Part shown: positions 1 through 11,244 of the stretch, piece by piece
How the letters are laid out: each line of letters starts with the position of its first letter
Numbering within the stretch: the stretch's first letter is position 1
From: Roridomyces roridus
Taxonomy: Eukaryota > Basidiomycota > Agaricomycetes > Agaricales > Mycenaceae
Reading direction: 5' to 3'
Assembly (NCBI GenBank): GCA_029378245.1
Contig: JARKIF010000014.1
Coordinates: 1,364,001 to 1,428,000 of the forward strand
Length of the DNA stretch: 64,000 nucleotides
Notes under the pieces: model-generated
The model's database searches: none
Told to the model about the DNA's origin: nothing
Seen by the model: the letters and a program-made list of their open reading frames with translations, nothing else
Made by a program: the position numbers and the translations under genes

Positions 1-1338
1 CGTCCGAGACAGAGAAGTAACTGCACAATCTTCTTCTTGAAACTGGCTGGCTAACCAAGCTCTAGCCCGCGACGGAACATCACCAAGGCTGTCCGGAGAG
101 TGTTTTACCGAGTTGTTCTTTTCTATGTGAGCGAAACTGTTTCCTGCTGGTATCCAATTGAGAGCTTTGGTAGATGCTTGGTATTCTCATGATCGGGATG
201 CTCGTTTCTTACGATAATCCGGCTCTCCTCTCCCGTAAGACCCGTAGTCGACTCGATCAACTCGCCCATTGACTTTTGTTGTATGTAGGTGTCGGGACGG
301 CAGCCGAATCCCCGTTCGTCATTGCCATGAGCAGTGCGGGTGTAAAGGGTGCGTCCAATCGTTCCCCTGCAAGCTCTCGCTTACCTTTATCTAAAGCATT
401 TTCTCACATCGTCAATGCCGTGATCCTCACTTCCGCCTTCTCCGCTGCAAGCAGCTACTTGTTCTGTAGCTCCCGTGTCTTATACGGCCTCGCCATTCGG
501 GGACAGGCGCCAAAGATTTTCGCTTATACGACGAAGAAAGGCCTGCCCATTGCAGCCGTTTTGACAGCGGTTCGTACTCCTTTCAGACGTGCAGAGTATT
601 ACTTAGCATTCCATCCCAGTCTGCATTTGCTTTGTTATCTTTTATGAATGTTTCCGCCGGTGCTGAGACTGTCAGTGGCTTGACCACTTTTCCGTGTTCT
701 TGATCTGATATAACCTTCCAGGTATTCGCCTGGTTTGTAAATATGGTAACCACCGGCGAGCTCCTTGGGTGGTTTACGATCAATCTGACCTACGTCTTCT
801 TCCGTGTGTATTCATCTTGTCGATATCGGCCGAGTCTTAATGCCCCATAGATCGCGGAATGAAGGCGCAGGGCTATCAATTGACCAAAAATGTTTATAAC
901 AACCCGTTGCAACCTTATCTGGCATATTGGTTTGTGTGCTCGACCTCAACCTATTGTACTTGACCTCCATTCAGGGGCATGGGTTGGACCATTTTCTTCA
1001 TTCTTCTGAGCGGCTATGCCGTGTTCTTCAAGTTCCAAACTTCCAGTTTTTTGACCGCATGTGCGTCGCCAGTCCTCGTGAATCCTATCTTGGCTGAGCT
1101 GTCGAGAAGACATCAACATACCCATCTTCGCCGCGCTGTACTTTGGTTACAAGTTTATGTACAAGACATGGGTTTGGAAACCTCTGGAGATGGACTTCGT
1201 TACCGTGCGTTCGCTCCATCGCCTGCCTATTCGGATCTCATGCATTGTGTACAGGGCATCCCAACTGTGGAGGAGACGGAACTGCCTGAAGACCCTCCTA
1301 TTACGGTCTTGGAGAAGGTCGCAAATGTCCTATTCTAA
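1..1338 (+). CDS. Amino-acid permease (fungal YAT/AAT type), 5'-truncated by the window edge
   Basis: Plasma-membrane amino-acid/proton symporter, C-terminal two thirds only. Reading frame can be followed through about ten exons: 3-16, 66-126, 174-234, 289-348, 397-569, 620-670, 722-803, 851-929, 975-1060, 1110-1204, 1255-1338, all with GT-AG introns of 45-60 bp. Family landmarks seen: ETENPRRNI with KAVRRVFYRVVLFY, VGTAAESPFVIA, SSRVLYGLAIRGQAPKIF, LLSFMNVSAGAETVFAWFVN, RGMKAQGY, INIPIFAALYFGYKF and the tail VWKPLEMDFVTGIPTVEETE. These are hallmarks of fungal amino-acid permeases (12 TM helices). No stop or broken splice site was found, so the gene looks functional. Substrate specificity cannot be told from sequence alone. 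Confidence 0.9.
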
Positions 1339-1558
1339 TCTTGGGGTATATGAATGTAAGGACTTCTTGACTGAACTGTATCGACCAGACTTGTACTACA
1401 CGTCTATTTCTGTTTATCTGAATCCATGTACTAGCTGAATAACATCTCCGGGATGCATATGTGGCCGGTTTCGAGCTCGTGTGGCCGTGAGAGGCACAAA
1501 TCATGAGAGATAGATCCAGTTTGCACTTGTTTGGATCATCCATCCATCCACATCTCCT

Positions 1559-2552
1559 ATGCCGCGGCGTCGACGCGTCCCAAAGCGCGACCAGCTTACC
1601 TTGGACAGCTCCGACAGTGGCAGTCAGGGTCAGGAAATCTCAAATCCTTCTACGTCGTCGCCCGTGACGCGAGGTACTTGCGGCCATCCTTCCGAATGGC
1701 CTCGTCGTCTGACTCCTCTTGCTAGTGTCCGAGTCCTCAGCATCCTCCTCTGAAGATGCAATACGTCGTGCGTACTGGTACTTGTATATGCCTGCGGTCA
1801 ATAGCAGAACGGAAAACAGCTGTTGCGTCCACCGACAACGATGTGCAGCGTCTCGTCGCTCATATATCCCGCCACAAGAGCAAAAGCCTCGCTCTCCAGC
1901 TAGCCATCGAACAAGAGAAAGCAAAGCAAGCTGAGCTGACGGAGGAGATCCGCATAATCCATACAATCCAGACCAAGTGCAGCGTTTCTGAAACCACCAA
2001 CATTCCTGCCGTTTCAAATTCATCCCCACCTCAAGACACACTACAACTCGATTTCGATGATAGTGCTTCCACTGCATCACCACTCTCAGAACCCTCGGCT
2101 ACCCCACCTAGTGCGTGGTGATTGTATCGATTTTGCTCTCAACTTATCTTGTGTGCCTACAGCGAACCCCAGGACGAAAGCAGCTATCGCGTCCCTTTCT
2201 GACAAAGACGCGCTGCGTTTCGCCGCTCATATATCGCGCCACAAGAGCAAAGTTCTCGCTCTCAAGCTGGCCATCCAACAAGAAAAAAACCAAGCAAGCT
2301 CAACTGCAGAGAGACATTGACGCGATGCGCGCCATGCGCGCCATGCGGACCAAGTTAGGAAATTCTGGAAACAACGGTATTGCTACCGTTTTGGATTCAT
2401 GCCCACGTCCGCCGGCGCGAGAATCACCCCTGCTCGATTCACATAGAGGCGCCTTCCCTTCGTCACCACTCTCAGAACCCCTCACACCTACCACACCGCC
2501 GCGGCCTCCACAGAACGTAATGTGGTCTGCCTCGGACGATCCTCTCAAATAA
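1559..2552 (+). CDS. Small coiled-coil protein with tandemly duplicated helical exon; one frame break
   Basis: Not a family I recognise. Likely exons 1559-1673, 1726-1767, 1805-2110 and 2163-2552. It starts MPRRRRVPKRDQ and has a Ser-rich N-terminus. Exons 3 and 4 encode two copies of one charged helical module: KTAVASTDNDVQRLVAHISR and KAAIASLSDKDALRFAAHIS, each followed by RHKSK.LAL.LAI.QEK.KQA.L. Both copies end in a Ser/Pro tail containing SPLSEP. The copies share intron placement, so an exon plus its intron was duplicated. In copy two a run of seven A (2283-2289) shifts the frame; six would keep it open to the stop at 2552. Either a real frameshift or a base-call error. The gene sits between two copies of the permease 3' end. 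Confidence 0.45.
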
Positions 2553-2758
2553 CGCGGGCGGTGCCACCTCCACAAACTTCGTCGTTTTCTTCTGACTGCA
2601 TCACCCATCCCTGCATCTCCAACGACGCGGCGTTTGCACATCTCGCTAGCCTTGGCGTCTACCACCACTTCTAAGCCCATCTTTCCGACTGCAGTCACAG
2701 CGTCCTTGCCAGCCTGCACGGATGCGACGCTGCCCTTCCCGCAGATCTAGAAGATGCG

Positions 2759-2990
2759 GATATGGAAATCTTTGGAGATTTCGTTACTGTGCGTAGACCC
2801 TCCCCTATATCAAACTGGGCTCTACCTAACCTCTTCCGTGTACAGGGCAATCCAACTGTAGAGGAGACGGAACCACCATAAGAACCTGCTGTTACAGCTT
2901 TTGAGAAGGTCGTAGATATACTGTTGTGAGTCTGGATTCTCGTCTCTTGCGGTATACGTATGTACTTGAACTGAACCGTATCGATTACCG
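2759..2990 (+). pseudogene. Degenerate duplicate of the permease 3' end
   Basis: This stretch repeats the last intron, last exon and 3' flank of the upstream permease (about 1180-1435). The coding part reads GDFVT, an intron with gtgcgt and gtacag borders, then GNPTVEETEPP followed by an in-frame TAA where the parent has ELPEDP. Homology continues through an EKVVDILL-like end and into the 3' flank, where both copies share words such as gtacatgtctctatt versus tacacgtctatttctg. Only the tail is present, so it cannot encode a transporter. Confidence 0.75.
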
Positions 2991-3984
2991 CTTCTCAACT
3001 TGTCGTACATGTCTCTATTTGACTGAATTCGTGTACTTAGCTCATTCTCAAGGCGCTTTGGCCTCCTGCGGTTGTTCCTGACTTGCTACTGGTTTCCACG
3101 GTCTACAGCCTGTTTGCCCCTTGAAATGCTGAAGAAAGGCTTGAATTTATCTCTCGATCTAGCTCGTATCGTAACCCTGAGTGCTACTCCTCGAGTCAGT
3201 CTTCATTCTAGTCCCTTGTTGCCAGGCCGGAGGGTCAGACAGCGACTCCGATGACTCTCACCGGCTTTATCGCCTTGATCTTCTTCCTTCCTCTTGAGCG
3301 TTGTGTCTGGGAAAGTCCGACCTTCAGCTTAGCTGCTTGCTGAGCTGCAAGTTGTCGCTACCAAGAGGATTCAGACGCAACCGACTAGAGACTTGAATCG
3401 TTAGTGAAATTTTGAAAGTTCGGATACTGAAATCTGGGTAAGTTTTCCTTTCAAGAATTGGTACCTTGCATCCAAGCTCCAGTACTGTCATACAAGTAAA
3501 TTGATTGTCGCGGGAAGTAGAACTGCCCAGTGGGTACTGAAACCTGCGGTCCCCAAGGCTCAGGATGATGACACAGTACTCAGGAACGCCCTCGTGAAGG
3601 TAAAGACAACCTACAATCAACCCATTGATCTCTCAACTGCTGGGTTCTCTTACCACTTCTTGCAACTGACTCGGAGAAAAGGGTGTCATCCTTGTGCTCC
3701 AGCGAACCAGGTCAATCTCTGCATCTCTCGAATGTTTTCCATTTCACCTCCGAGCATTTTGAGTCGGACTTTGGTTTACAGGCTGTCCTGTGAGTCTTGA
3801 CGTGGGTTTTCGAAGATTCTGAAGAGACCATTCGTTCCGGAATCAAAGCAGCTACCTCCTGCGATGAAAACGAAGGTCAGGGTTGCTTCTGGAGGTCTTG
3901 GAAATCAAAAACAAGGGATCGAATCGATTTGAAGCTTTCCAGACAGATTAATCGGTCAAAAAAGCATAAATATTGAGACCCGTA
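2991..3984. other. Intergenic, no supported gene
   Basis: Open frames here are short, lack splice-consistent extension and resemble no family. I see no RNA gene or clear repeat in this stretch. Confidence 0.5.
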
Positions 3985-5080
3985 GGTCTACCACTCCGGA
4001 AAAGCGTGTCATCCTTGTGCAGGGGCCATAGAGAGCATCGGTGGCTAGTGGCATTGGAAACCGCTCAGAGACTACTCGAGAAATTGTCAATGAGAGACTG
4101 GCGAGCGTACGAATGGTTGCAATGCAGACTAAAGAGCTGGGTGATGAAAGTCGAGCCTGGTTGGTGCGGGCGGTGGTTGGTCTAATCGGTATGAGCGACT
4201 GGAAGAGCCGGAAAGTGTTTTCGTCTCGAGTGTCGAGTGCTATACGTCGTTGGGGTGCTAATCGAGAAAGTGTGATATCGTCGGGCGGTTATTCGTCTCT
4301 GAGCGAGCGAGGACGAGCAAGAGAACGTCGGGAAGTGGCATCATTGGGTGTAGGTGTTCCACGACTACGCGAGGACTAAAGAGCTGGGTGCTGAAAGTCG
4401 AGCATGGTTGGTGCGGGTCTCGTCGGACGGTCATTCGTCTAATCGGTATGAGCGAGTGGAAACGCCGGAAAGCGTTCTCGTTGCGAGTGCAATGCGTGCT
4501 AATCGAGAAATCGTCGGTGAGAGCGTAGGGGAGTTTGAGCGAGCGAGGACGAGCAAGAGAGCGTCGGGAGGTGGCGTCATCCGGGAGGATGGTGTTCCAC
4601 GACTACTCGAGAAAGTGTGATATCGTGAATGAGAAACTGGCGAACGTACGAAGGCACATGTCCCGAATGACCGAGGAAAGCGTGGAGGCGTCGAATGTCG
4701 AATGTGTCAGCTGAAGGTCGAGCCTGTGGTTCGTCTAATCGGTATGAACGAGCGAGGATGCTAATCGAGAAAGTCTGATATCGTCGGGCGGTTATTCGTC
4801 TCTGAGCGAGCGAGGAGAGTCGGAAAGTGCCGTCATCGGGAACCGCTCAGGTGAAGAGTCAAGCTAGTCAAGACTGGCGAGCGTACGAATGATTGGAATA
4901 CATGGCCCGAATGGCCGAGGATGCGTGTCATTGGGAACCGCCCAGCCGTGTCCGGGAGGTTGGTGGAATTCGTGTCATTGAGGTTGCGGGTGCACGGAAT
5001 GATGGCCGAACATGACACATGAACGCTGACAATATTGGTGCCAATGACACGCACCGTTCCCAATGACCGTGACCGCGTTT
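3985..5080 (+). repeat. Degenerate dispersed/tandem repeat field
   Basis: Short words recur in scrambled order: ACTAAAGAGCTGGGTG near 4128 and 4374; GTCTAATCGGTATGA near 4179, 4437 and 4733; GAGCGAGCGAGGACGAGCAA near 4301 and 4537; GTCGGGCGGTTATTCGTCTC near 4273 and 4782; TTCCACGACTAC near 4358 and 4593; and a TCATTGGGAACCG-like word near 4835 and 4929, with an inverted version near 5061. No open frame spans the array. It looks like a decayed tandem array rather than coding sequence. Confidence 0.7.
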
Positions 5081-5146
5081 GCAGGATGGACGAATTACAT
5101 TGTCCAACGAGCCTGAAAAGGCAACTGGCAAGCGAAAAATTACAAT

Positions 5147-5215
5147 AAAATAAAAAAAGACCTTGACCAAGGCTCGAACCCGCGCCAAAACACGCTCGCG
5201 GCCAGCGTGTTATTT
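5147..5215 (-). repeat. Pol III-like relic (B-box, hairpin, T-run)
   Basis: On the minus strand a perfect 8-bp stem with 7-nt loop (5189-5211) is followed by GGTTCGAGCC (5171-5180), a match to the tRNA/SINE B box, and then a T-rich run (5147-5159) like a Pol III terminator. No matching acceptor stem or A box was found, so a functional tRNA is unlikely; a decayed tRNA-derived element is more probable. Confidence 0.35.
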
Positions 5216-5714
5216 CCTTGCTCGTGCTCTTCAGGCTTCTCTGTATCGTTCCAATTTTTCGTATGACACCCCGAATGGGTGTAGGCAAAAGTTCGATGGA
5301 CATCAATTGGATGATGCACCTTGTTCGGTGGATTGGGATTGATTTGATTGTGAAATCTGGGTCAGAAAGCTGGTTTTTGCAGAGAGGGGATGCAGGGGAG
5401 ACTGCCCTCTACAGACTCAGAGGCCCAGCGGATGGTGGAAGTGCCTGGATTGAAGAGTTCATTGTTGAAGGATTTGATCTGCAACAAATGCACGTCAACA
5501 GTCATTTTCTGATTGGAGGATGATATGGAAGCCCAGGCGGAATGAGGAGGGCCAAGGGGAGTGCTGGCATACCTGAAGTCGTTGTGGATCTTCAAGTCTA
5601 CAATTGATCTTTGTTTTGCGGCTGTCGTGTGATGAGCAGAGGCCGAGAGAAAGACTTGCATAAGTACCTGGACAGGTCAACTCATTGTGAAGAACGCGTC
5701 AAGCTACGATATCT
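5216..5714. other. Intergenic, no supported gene
   Basis: One 101-codon frame (5218-5523) shows no recognisable motif and no splice-supported extension. I see nothing else here; it is downstream of GatA. Confidence 0.4.
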
Positions 5715-7472
5715 TCATTTCAAACTCTCTAAGAATCCTCCCACTCGCAACACCACATCGTCACAACCCCACTGCCCAACCACACTAACACCAACCGGCC
5801 ACCCCTCCTTTTGAACAGGTACACTAAGCGCCGGCAAGCCGGCCAGAGACGCAGGCACAGTGAGCACATCTTGGACATACGTCCCAATCCCGTCGTCTCC
5901 CGATGCCTCTAGTGGAGGCGCCGTGCGGATCGCTGATGGATGTATGAGTACGTCTACACCATCCGCGTTGGCAGGTGAGGAGGTCAAAACGTCTCGCGCG
6001 CGGAAGACTTGGTTAAAGTCGTCCCGCACGAGTTGACGCACTCGTTGTGCTTGGAGGAAGTAGTTGTCGAATGCACTGAGGTTCATTTAGCTAGTGTGAG
6101 ACCAAGAAAGAGCACATACTCGGCTGTTAACGCGTAGGTCCCCAGGAGTATTCGTTTTTGTACTTCAGGGCCAAATCCGGCGGAACGCGTATGGGCGTAT
6201 ATAGACGCCGTGTTCTTGAGATTTGACCCAGGAGGCGGTGGGACATGTAATCCTGCGAACGTCAGATACGCCAACTGGGCAGAAACCCGCTCACCGTATT
6301 CCACTCCATCGTATCGAGCCATATTGCTGCTCGCTTCAGCACTGGAGATAACATAGTAGGCGCTGAGTGCATAAGGTGTGGATGGAAGCGAGACAGGAAC
6401 GACTGTTGCTCCCTGTGATTGGAGGCCCGCGATAGCGGCACGAACCGGGGTCAAAACCTCGTCCGAAAGTTCGGAAGGAAAGTATTCTTGGGGAATGCCG
6501 ATCCGCAAGTTAGCGAGGGAGGATGTTGGCCAGGCCTTGTTGGCTTCTTGAGCCGCCAATTGTCTGACGGCGGACGAGACGGACGTGGGGTCCTTCGAAT
6601 CGTGTGCATTCAACACATCTGGGTGCGATGAGGAAAGGTTTGCTTGGGAAAAGACGACCAACCAAACACGCGTTTCGTTCCAGCGACATCTTTAGCCATG
6701 ACTCCGACGCAGTCCAGACTGTCTGCGAAGGAAATAACACCCCATCTTCACTTGTCAACGAAGCCCAACAGTCAAGCAAAGAACATACCTGCTTATAAGC
6801 CCGTATGAAGGTTTAAGGCCAACTACCCCGCAATAAGACGCGGGCAAACGCGTTGAGCCGCCAGTATCAGTCGCAAGAGCACTTGGTTCGAGTCAGCTAC
6901 CTCCAAAACCTTGAAGTTCACTCACGCATAACACATTCCTGCGGCTACAGCAGCTGCGCTACCTCCAGAGCTTCCACCCGCAGAGCGTTTTTCGCGCTCA
7001 GCCCAAGGGACAGAGGACGGTAATTGGAATGGGTTGATGACGGGGCCGTGCACTGAGTGGATATTCAGCGACCTGAATTCTTAGTCCAAGGCGTAGCGTC
7101 GGTGGTCACGACGCACCCCATTCCAAACTCGTCGCAGTTCAGCTTGCCAACAATGTCCGCTCCTGCTTCGCGTAGTAAAGACACCACTGTCGCGTCAAAA
7201 GGTGATTTGAATTCTGCCTTGGTTATTAGAGGAGCACGCAAGATAGAGAATCAAGTACCCTTGAGCATCAAGGAAGAGCTGCTAGTCGCCATGTCCAAAG
7301 TACAAATCATGTCCTTGAGTCCAACAGCGACATCGCGAAGGGGTACATCATGCTCGACGGCGGATACAGCAGGCGGGGCGACATGAACAAAGGCATTCAC
7401 ACTGTGATTCTTTTCTTGAATTGCATTGCGCCAGGAAGAGAATTGACGGAGACGCGCTACATTGACGCGCAT
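5715..7472 (-). CDS. Glutamyl-tRNA(Gln) amidotransferase subunit A, mitochondrial (amidase family)
   Basis: Amidase-signature hydrolase that releases ammonia from glutamine so the GatCAB complex can convert Glu-tRNA(Gln) to Gln-tRNA(Gln) in mitochondria. Start [10 protein letters not shown] at 7472; first exon to 7259, then several short-intron exons. Landmarks in order: [18 protein letters not shown] (catalytic Lys); [20 protein letters not shown] with [35 protein letters not shown] (Ser-containing amidase signature); [20 protein letters not shown] with [18 protein letters not shown]; and the tail [16 protein letters not shown]. The [12 protein letters not shown] pattern favours GatA over generic amidases. 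No disabling change seen. It is divergent from Mak11, with 43 bp between start codons. The yeast counterpart is HER2. Confidence 0.87.
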
Positions 7473-7515
7473 GAGGCGGGCTGATGTTTGTGAGCCAAAC
7501 AACACGCTCTTTTTC
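7473..7515. promoter_or_regulatory. Very short divergent promoter between GatA and Mak11
   Basis: Only 43 bp separate the GatA start (7472, minus) from the chosen Mak11 start (7516, plus). An in-frame upstream Met for Mak11 at 7462 would even overlap GatA. Transcription start sites of each gene must lie within this gap or inside the other gene. Confidence 0.5.
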
Positions 7516-9005
7516 ATGGCGAAACTCTCGGAACCTGCAAAAAAGAAGGCCCGCGTCGAGGCACCTCCCAAATTCTCCGCGGCAAGAGTCAAGGGGTCTC
7601 CCGTTCCAGAGAAAAAGTCTTCAAAGGGCAAAGAAAAGGCTAAGGCAGCAGCCCCTCCGACTCCTCTTCCTACGAGCTTCAAAGTCGTCGCAGGCTCCTA
7701 TGAAAAACTACTGTATGGGCTGGAAGGCTCGGTCGCCTACGATGCGGACACCTCTACTCTGTCTTTCGACCTCAAGCCTGTGTTTATCTTTCCCGCGCAT
7801 GTATCGTGCATCAAGGCAGTTGCTGCCTCACCTCATGGCGGGAAATGGCTTGCGACGGGGAGCGCAGACGAGATTGTAAAGGTGTGGGACCTGAGGAGAC
7901 GCAAAGAAATTGGTGGCCTGATGCACCATGAAGGTGAGGTTTTCCTCAGGCCGGATATTTCTAACTATTTTACAGGCTCAATAACGCAGCTACACTTTCC
8001 CTCCCGATCACATCTACTGTCCGCCTCTGAAGACGGGACGTTATGTTTATTCCGTGCCCGAGATTGGTCGGTCCTTCGAGCCCTGCGAGGGCACAAGGGA
8101 CGAGTCAACTGCGTCGCAGTCCATCCGTCGGGAAAACTCGCGCTGAGCGTAGGCAAGGACAGGACGCTGCGAATGTGGGACTTGATGCGAGGCAAAGGGT
8201 GTGCCAGTACCAAGCTTGGCAAAGAAGCCGAGCTGGTTCGATGGTCGACAGACGGCTCCCTCTTCGTAGTTCAGGTCGCTTCCACCATCGACCTCTACAA
8301 CACTGTCAGTGCCTCCTTTGAAACCTCTCTCATTCTGACACCCATATCCAGGAAATGAACCTCATTCACACTCTAACACACCCTTCACGTATCCAAGACA
8401 TCAAATTCTGCAAACGCGTAAACGGCCAGGGCGACGTTCTCCTCGTAGGCGCAGAAAACAAAAAGCTCTCCATCTACGAAATCTCCAATGACCCAGACAC
8501 GCCTCCGCGCATTGTCGCCGAGATGACAGGGCACGACAATCGGTGCGCTCAACTTTTTATCCAATAGCGCCTTCTGACATCTCACAGCGTAAAAGCCCTT
8601 GAAACGCTCTCCATCGCCCTGCCCCCTGCCTCCGGCCGCCCATCAACAACCATCGTCTGCACCGTGTCCTCTGACGGCAACATCCGCCTCTTCGATCTCG
8701 CGGCACTCCCTGCTCAACGCAGCAGCGAGGTGCTAGAGATCAAACCCGTGGTAGAGTACGATACAAAGGGGACGCGGTTAACGTGCGTGACGCTGGCGGA
8801 TGGGGATGCTGCAGGTGGTGAGCAGTTGAATGGAAAGCGGAAGCGGGATGAGGAGGAGGAGGAGCAATCGGCTGGGGAAGAGGATGAAGATGAGGACTGG
8901 GGCGGGGTGGCGAAGGATGGCCAGGGTGATGATGACTCGGCTTGGGAGGATGAGGAAGAGGAAGAGGTTGAAGTTGAAGCTGAAGCTGAGGTGGAGAGTG
9001 ATTAA
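7516..9005 (+). CDS. WD40 ribosome-biogenesis protein, Mak11/PAK1IP1-like
   Basis: Nucleolar WD40 protein needed for 60S ribosomal subunit maturation. Exons 7516-7933, 7976-8304, 8352-8542 and 8588-9005. Lys-rich N-terminus (MAKLSEPAKKKARVEAPPK), then WD repeats: GSYEKLLYGLEGS; FPAHVSCIKAVAASPHGGKW with LATGSADEIVKVWDL; HHEGSITQLHFPSRSHLLSA with SEDGTLCLFRARDW; LRGHKGRVNCVAVHPSGKLA with LSVGKDRTLRMWDLMRGK, the last being strongly Mak11-like; then ETLSIALPP and SSDGNIRLFDL. The C-terminus is a long acidic Glu/Asp tail preceded by a KRKRDEEEEEQ stretch. Start chosen at 7516 because a 7462 start would overlap GatA. Its stop codon overlaps that of the convergent kinase gene. Confidence 0.85.
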
Positions 9006-10797
9006 CTGTACTTCTGCTCATCCATGTCATTGAATAGCCAATGGGTCAGGAAGTTGGTTTGTTCTTCCGCGTCTTCCAATAACGACAAGAGTTTCATCTG
9101 CACTCGCTTGCTTTCTTTCAGAGCGTCCTCGTACGCCTCAGTGGGCACCCATCCGTCCAATGTACACCCAACTGCGCCATGACAAAAACGGATATGGAAA
9201 TCCGCCCCTGCCTCTTCCTTGCGCAACCGACTTGTCTCCGTGATATAGCCAGGGTCAAGCGTCACCGGACATGAACGGGCACCAGATCCTACGAGCGCGT
9301 CCCACTCCTGCGTCGCTTGCACCAACCAGCGCCTCAACCGAAAAGTCTCGCCGTCCCACGGACGATAAGACTCCTTGAAGAGACTTCGGCGGAGCTGTCT
9401 CTGGGGATCCGACAAAGCGGCATGATGCAGAGGGTTCAACTCCTCTGTGTCCTTGAGGTATTGGTAATGCTTCAGGCGGCTCAGCAGTTCTTGGATGTCT
9501 CGAGCTCGCAAGTCGTCGTCACCTTCGTCAAAGTCGGATGGCAAACAAGGCCGCGTCTTTGGATCGAACTGGCAATCGTGATCAGGATTGCGCATGAAGG
9601 GTGGGATTCCGGCGAGGAGAGAGATGGGAAGAATCGAGGCGTGTTGCCAGTCAATTAAGCTGCAGATTTTCCATTCGTCCGAGTCGGCTGTTCTAGACAC
9701 CAGAATATTGTTTTCGTGGGTGAGATCTGGATGTCGGATGCGGAAGGAGCGAAGTGCAGAATCCTGTGGGACAATTGAGGGCGCAATGAGGAGGTAGCGA
9801 TTCAGGTTCTCGACGAATTCCGATGGGTGTTGTTCCTGATATTCGTACATTGCCCTCCTCGCGCGGTCAAACGGAAGCAACGGCTGGCCGAAGCGTTCCA
9901 GGAACGCGAGCTCCTTGTGGGCACCCCTGACGAGTGCCTCCTCCATCATTTTATCTGCAATCGCTGGTTAGTTCAAGATACGCGAAAGCAGAGAGCAACG
10001 TACACGGTCCCCGACTCACCTCGAGCTGCGATCTCCGCCCTTGCCAAAGACAGCGCGTCACATCAGGACCGATACAAAATCGTGCATCGTCAGGTAACGG
10101 GATACCTTTCCCGCCAACCTGCTCCAGATCGCGCGCGTAATATAAGCTCCCGCCAGCAGGAAACTCGACACCCATCATCTTCACCTCGAGTTGAACCAGT
10201 TGGCGTGTTAACGAAACAGTTTCCCTTTCGCCGAAGCTGCTCCACGCTGCACCCAGCGTGGTGCCGTGCACGTATTCCATGAAAATGTACTCGGTCTCGG
10301 CAGCGTTGTCCTTCCTGGGAGCGTACCCATACACCTCGGGAATCGGAATCCCCACAACGCCCCTGAGGTAATCCATCGTCGCCACCTCGCTAGCGAGGAC
10401 ATGGTACGAGGGCCGATTATACGGGTACGGGAGGCGCGCGACCATCTTGAAGCCGTCACGCATTGTTATGAGAAAGCAGCGGTTGAAGCCGGCTTCGGCG
10501 AGTTTGGTGAGGGAGAGGACGTCGGAGGGTTTGCGTCCGACGGATTGGGCGGCGAGGAGACGGAGGCCTGAGACATTGAAGACAGTTCTGCGCTCCGAAA
10601 GTCGAAGTGCATCGTTGAAGCTGCGCATTCCAGTTCATTGCCAGGTCCTTGTCTAGTATCTACCAAAGTACTTACATCCATCTCCCCGAGGTATAGTCAA
10701 AGAGATCATTTGGAGGGTGTGCAGCGGTCTTGAACGTGTGGCGAATGGCGCGTAACGAAGTAGAGGCAGTGTTGAAGTGGTGAAAGATGCGACGCAT
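9002..10797 (-). CDS. APH/choline-kinase-like phosphotransferase, copy 1
   Basis: Member of the aminoglycoside-phosphotransferase-like kinase group that is expanded in Agaricomycetes; the physiological substrate is unknown. Exons 10797-10676, 10620-10004 and 9954-9002. Start MRRIFHHFNT; exon 1 ends FDYTSGRW and joins FNDALRLSERRTVFNV. Kinase features: AGFNRCFLITMRDGFKMVAR with LPYP (N-lobe); EYIFMEYVHGTTLGAAW (hinge region); RHPDLTHENNILVS (HxDxxxxN catalytic loop); CSLIDWQHA (metal-binding Asp). The N-terminal basic/aromatic segment could be a mitochondrial presequence (inference). The stop overlaps the Mak11 stop (9002-9004 against 9003-9005). Strongly related to the next gene upstream. Confidence 0.85.
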
Positions 10798-11244
10798 TGA
10801 AAAACAAAATGAATAGGGGGTCACAGCTTCTGTCCTCACCTCTTCTCTCTTCTCTGCAGCCTTCCGAAGCTCCAAAGCTGCGGCACCGGGCTGTAACCGA
10901 CACCGGAGAGGAGACACCGGCGTAGTAATGCTAATACCCATCTTCAGCCCGGCCATGACCTTTTTTGCTCACGAGACTTCCGGAACCCGGTCGCGTGTGT
11001 GTGGCAAGAGCTAGCAGCGATTCAGACCTACCCCTTTTGTAGGCGGCGAAGTGACAAACTACACTCATCTCTGCAAGTCCAGGGTTGTCGCCCTGGGTCC
11101 CAAATCCTTGGGTGGATTGTCTGAATCATTGCCAAAGAGTCGAAACCCCCTAGCTGGCGAAAGACGTTACTGGATGGAAATCTAGGTGAAAGTTCGACAA
11201 CATACTACAACATATGATACATACAGGACGTCTAGCAATGAATG
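10798..11244. other. Spacer between the tandem kinases
   Basis: About 450 bp holding the presumed promoter of kinase copy 1 and the 3' flank of copy 2. Short frames here show no family resemblance. No repeat or RNA gene seen. Confidence 0.4.

Noticed and set aside
1640..2083. Minus-strand ORF of 147 codons
   Set aside because: It is antisense to the coiled-coil exons, which have intron-consistent and duplicated coding structure.
8740..9030. Minus-strand His/Pro-rich ORF opposite the Mak11 tail
   Set aside because: It arises from the reverse complement of the acidic GAG/GAT-rich tail and is not an independent gene.
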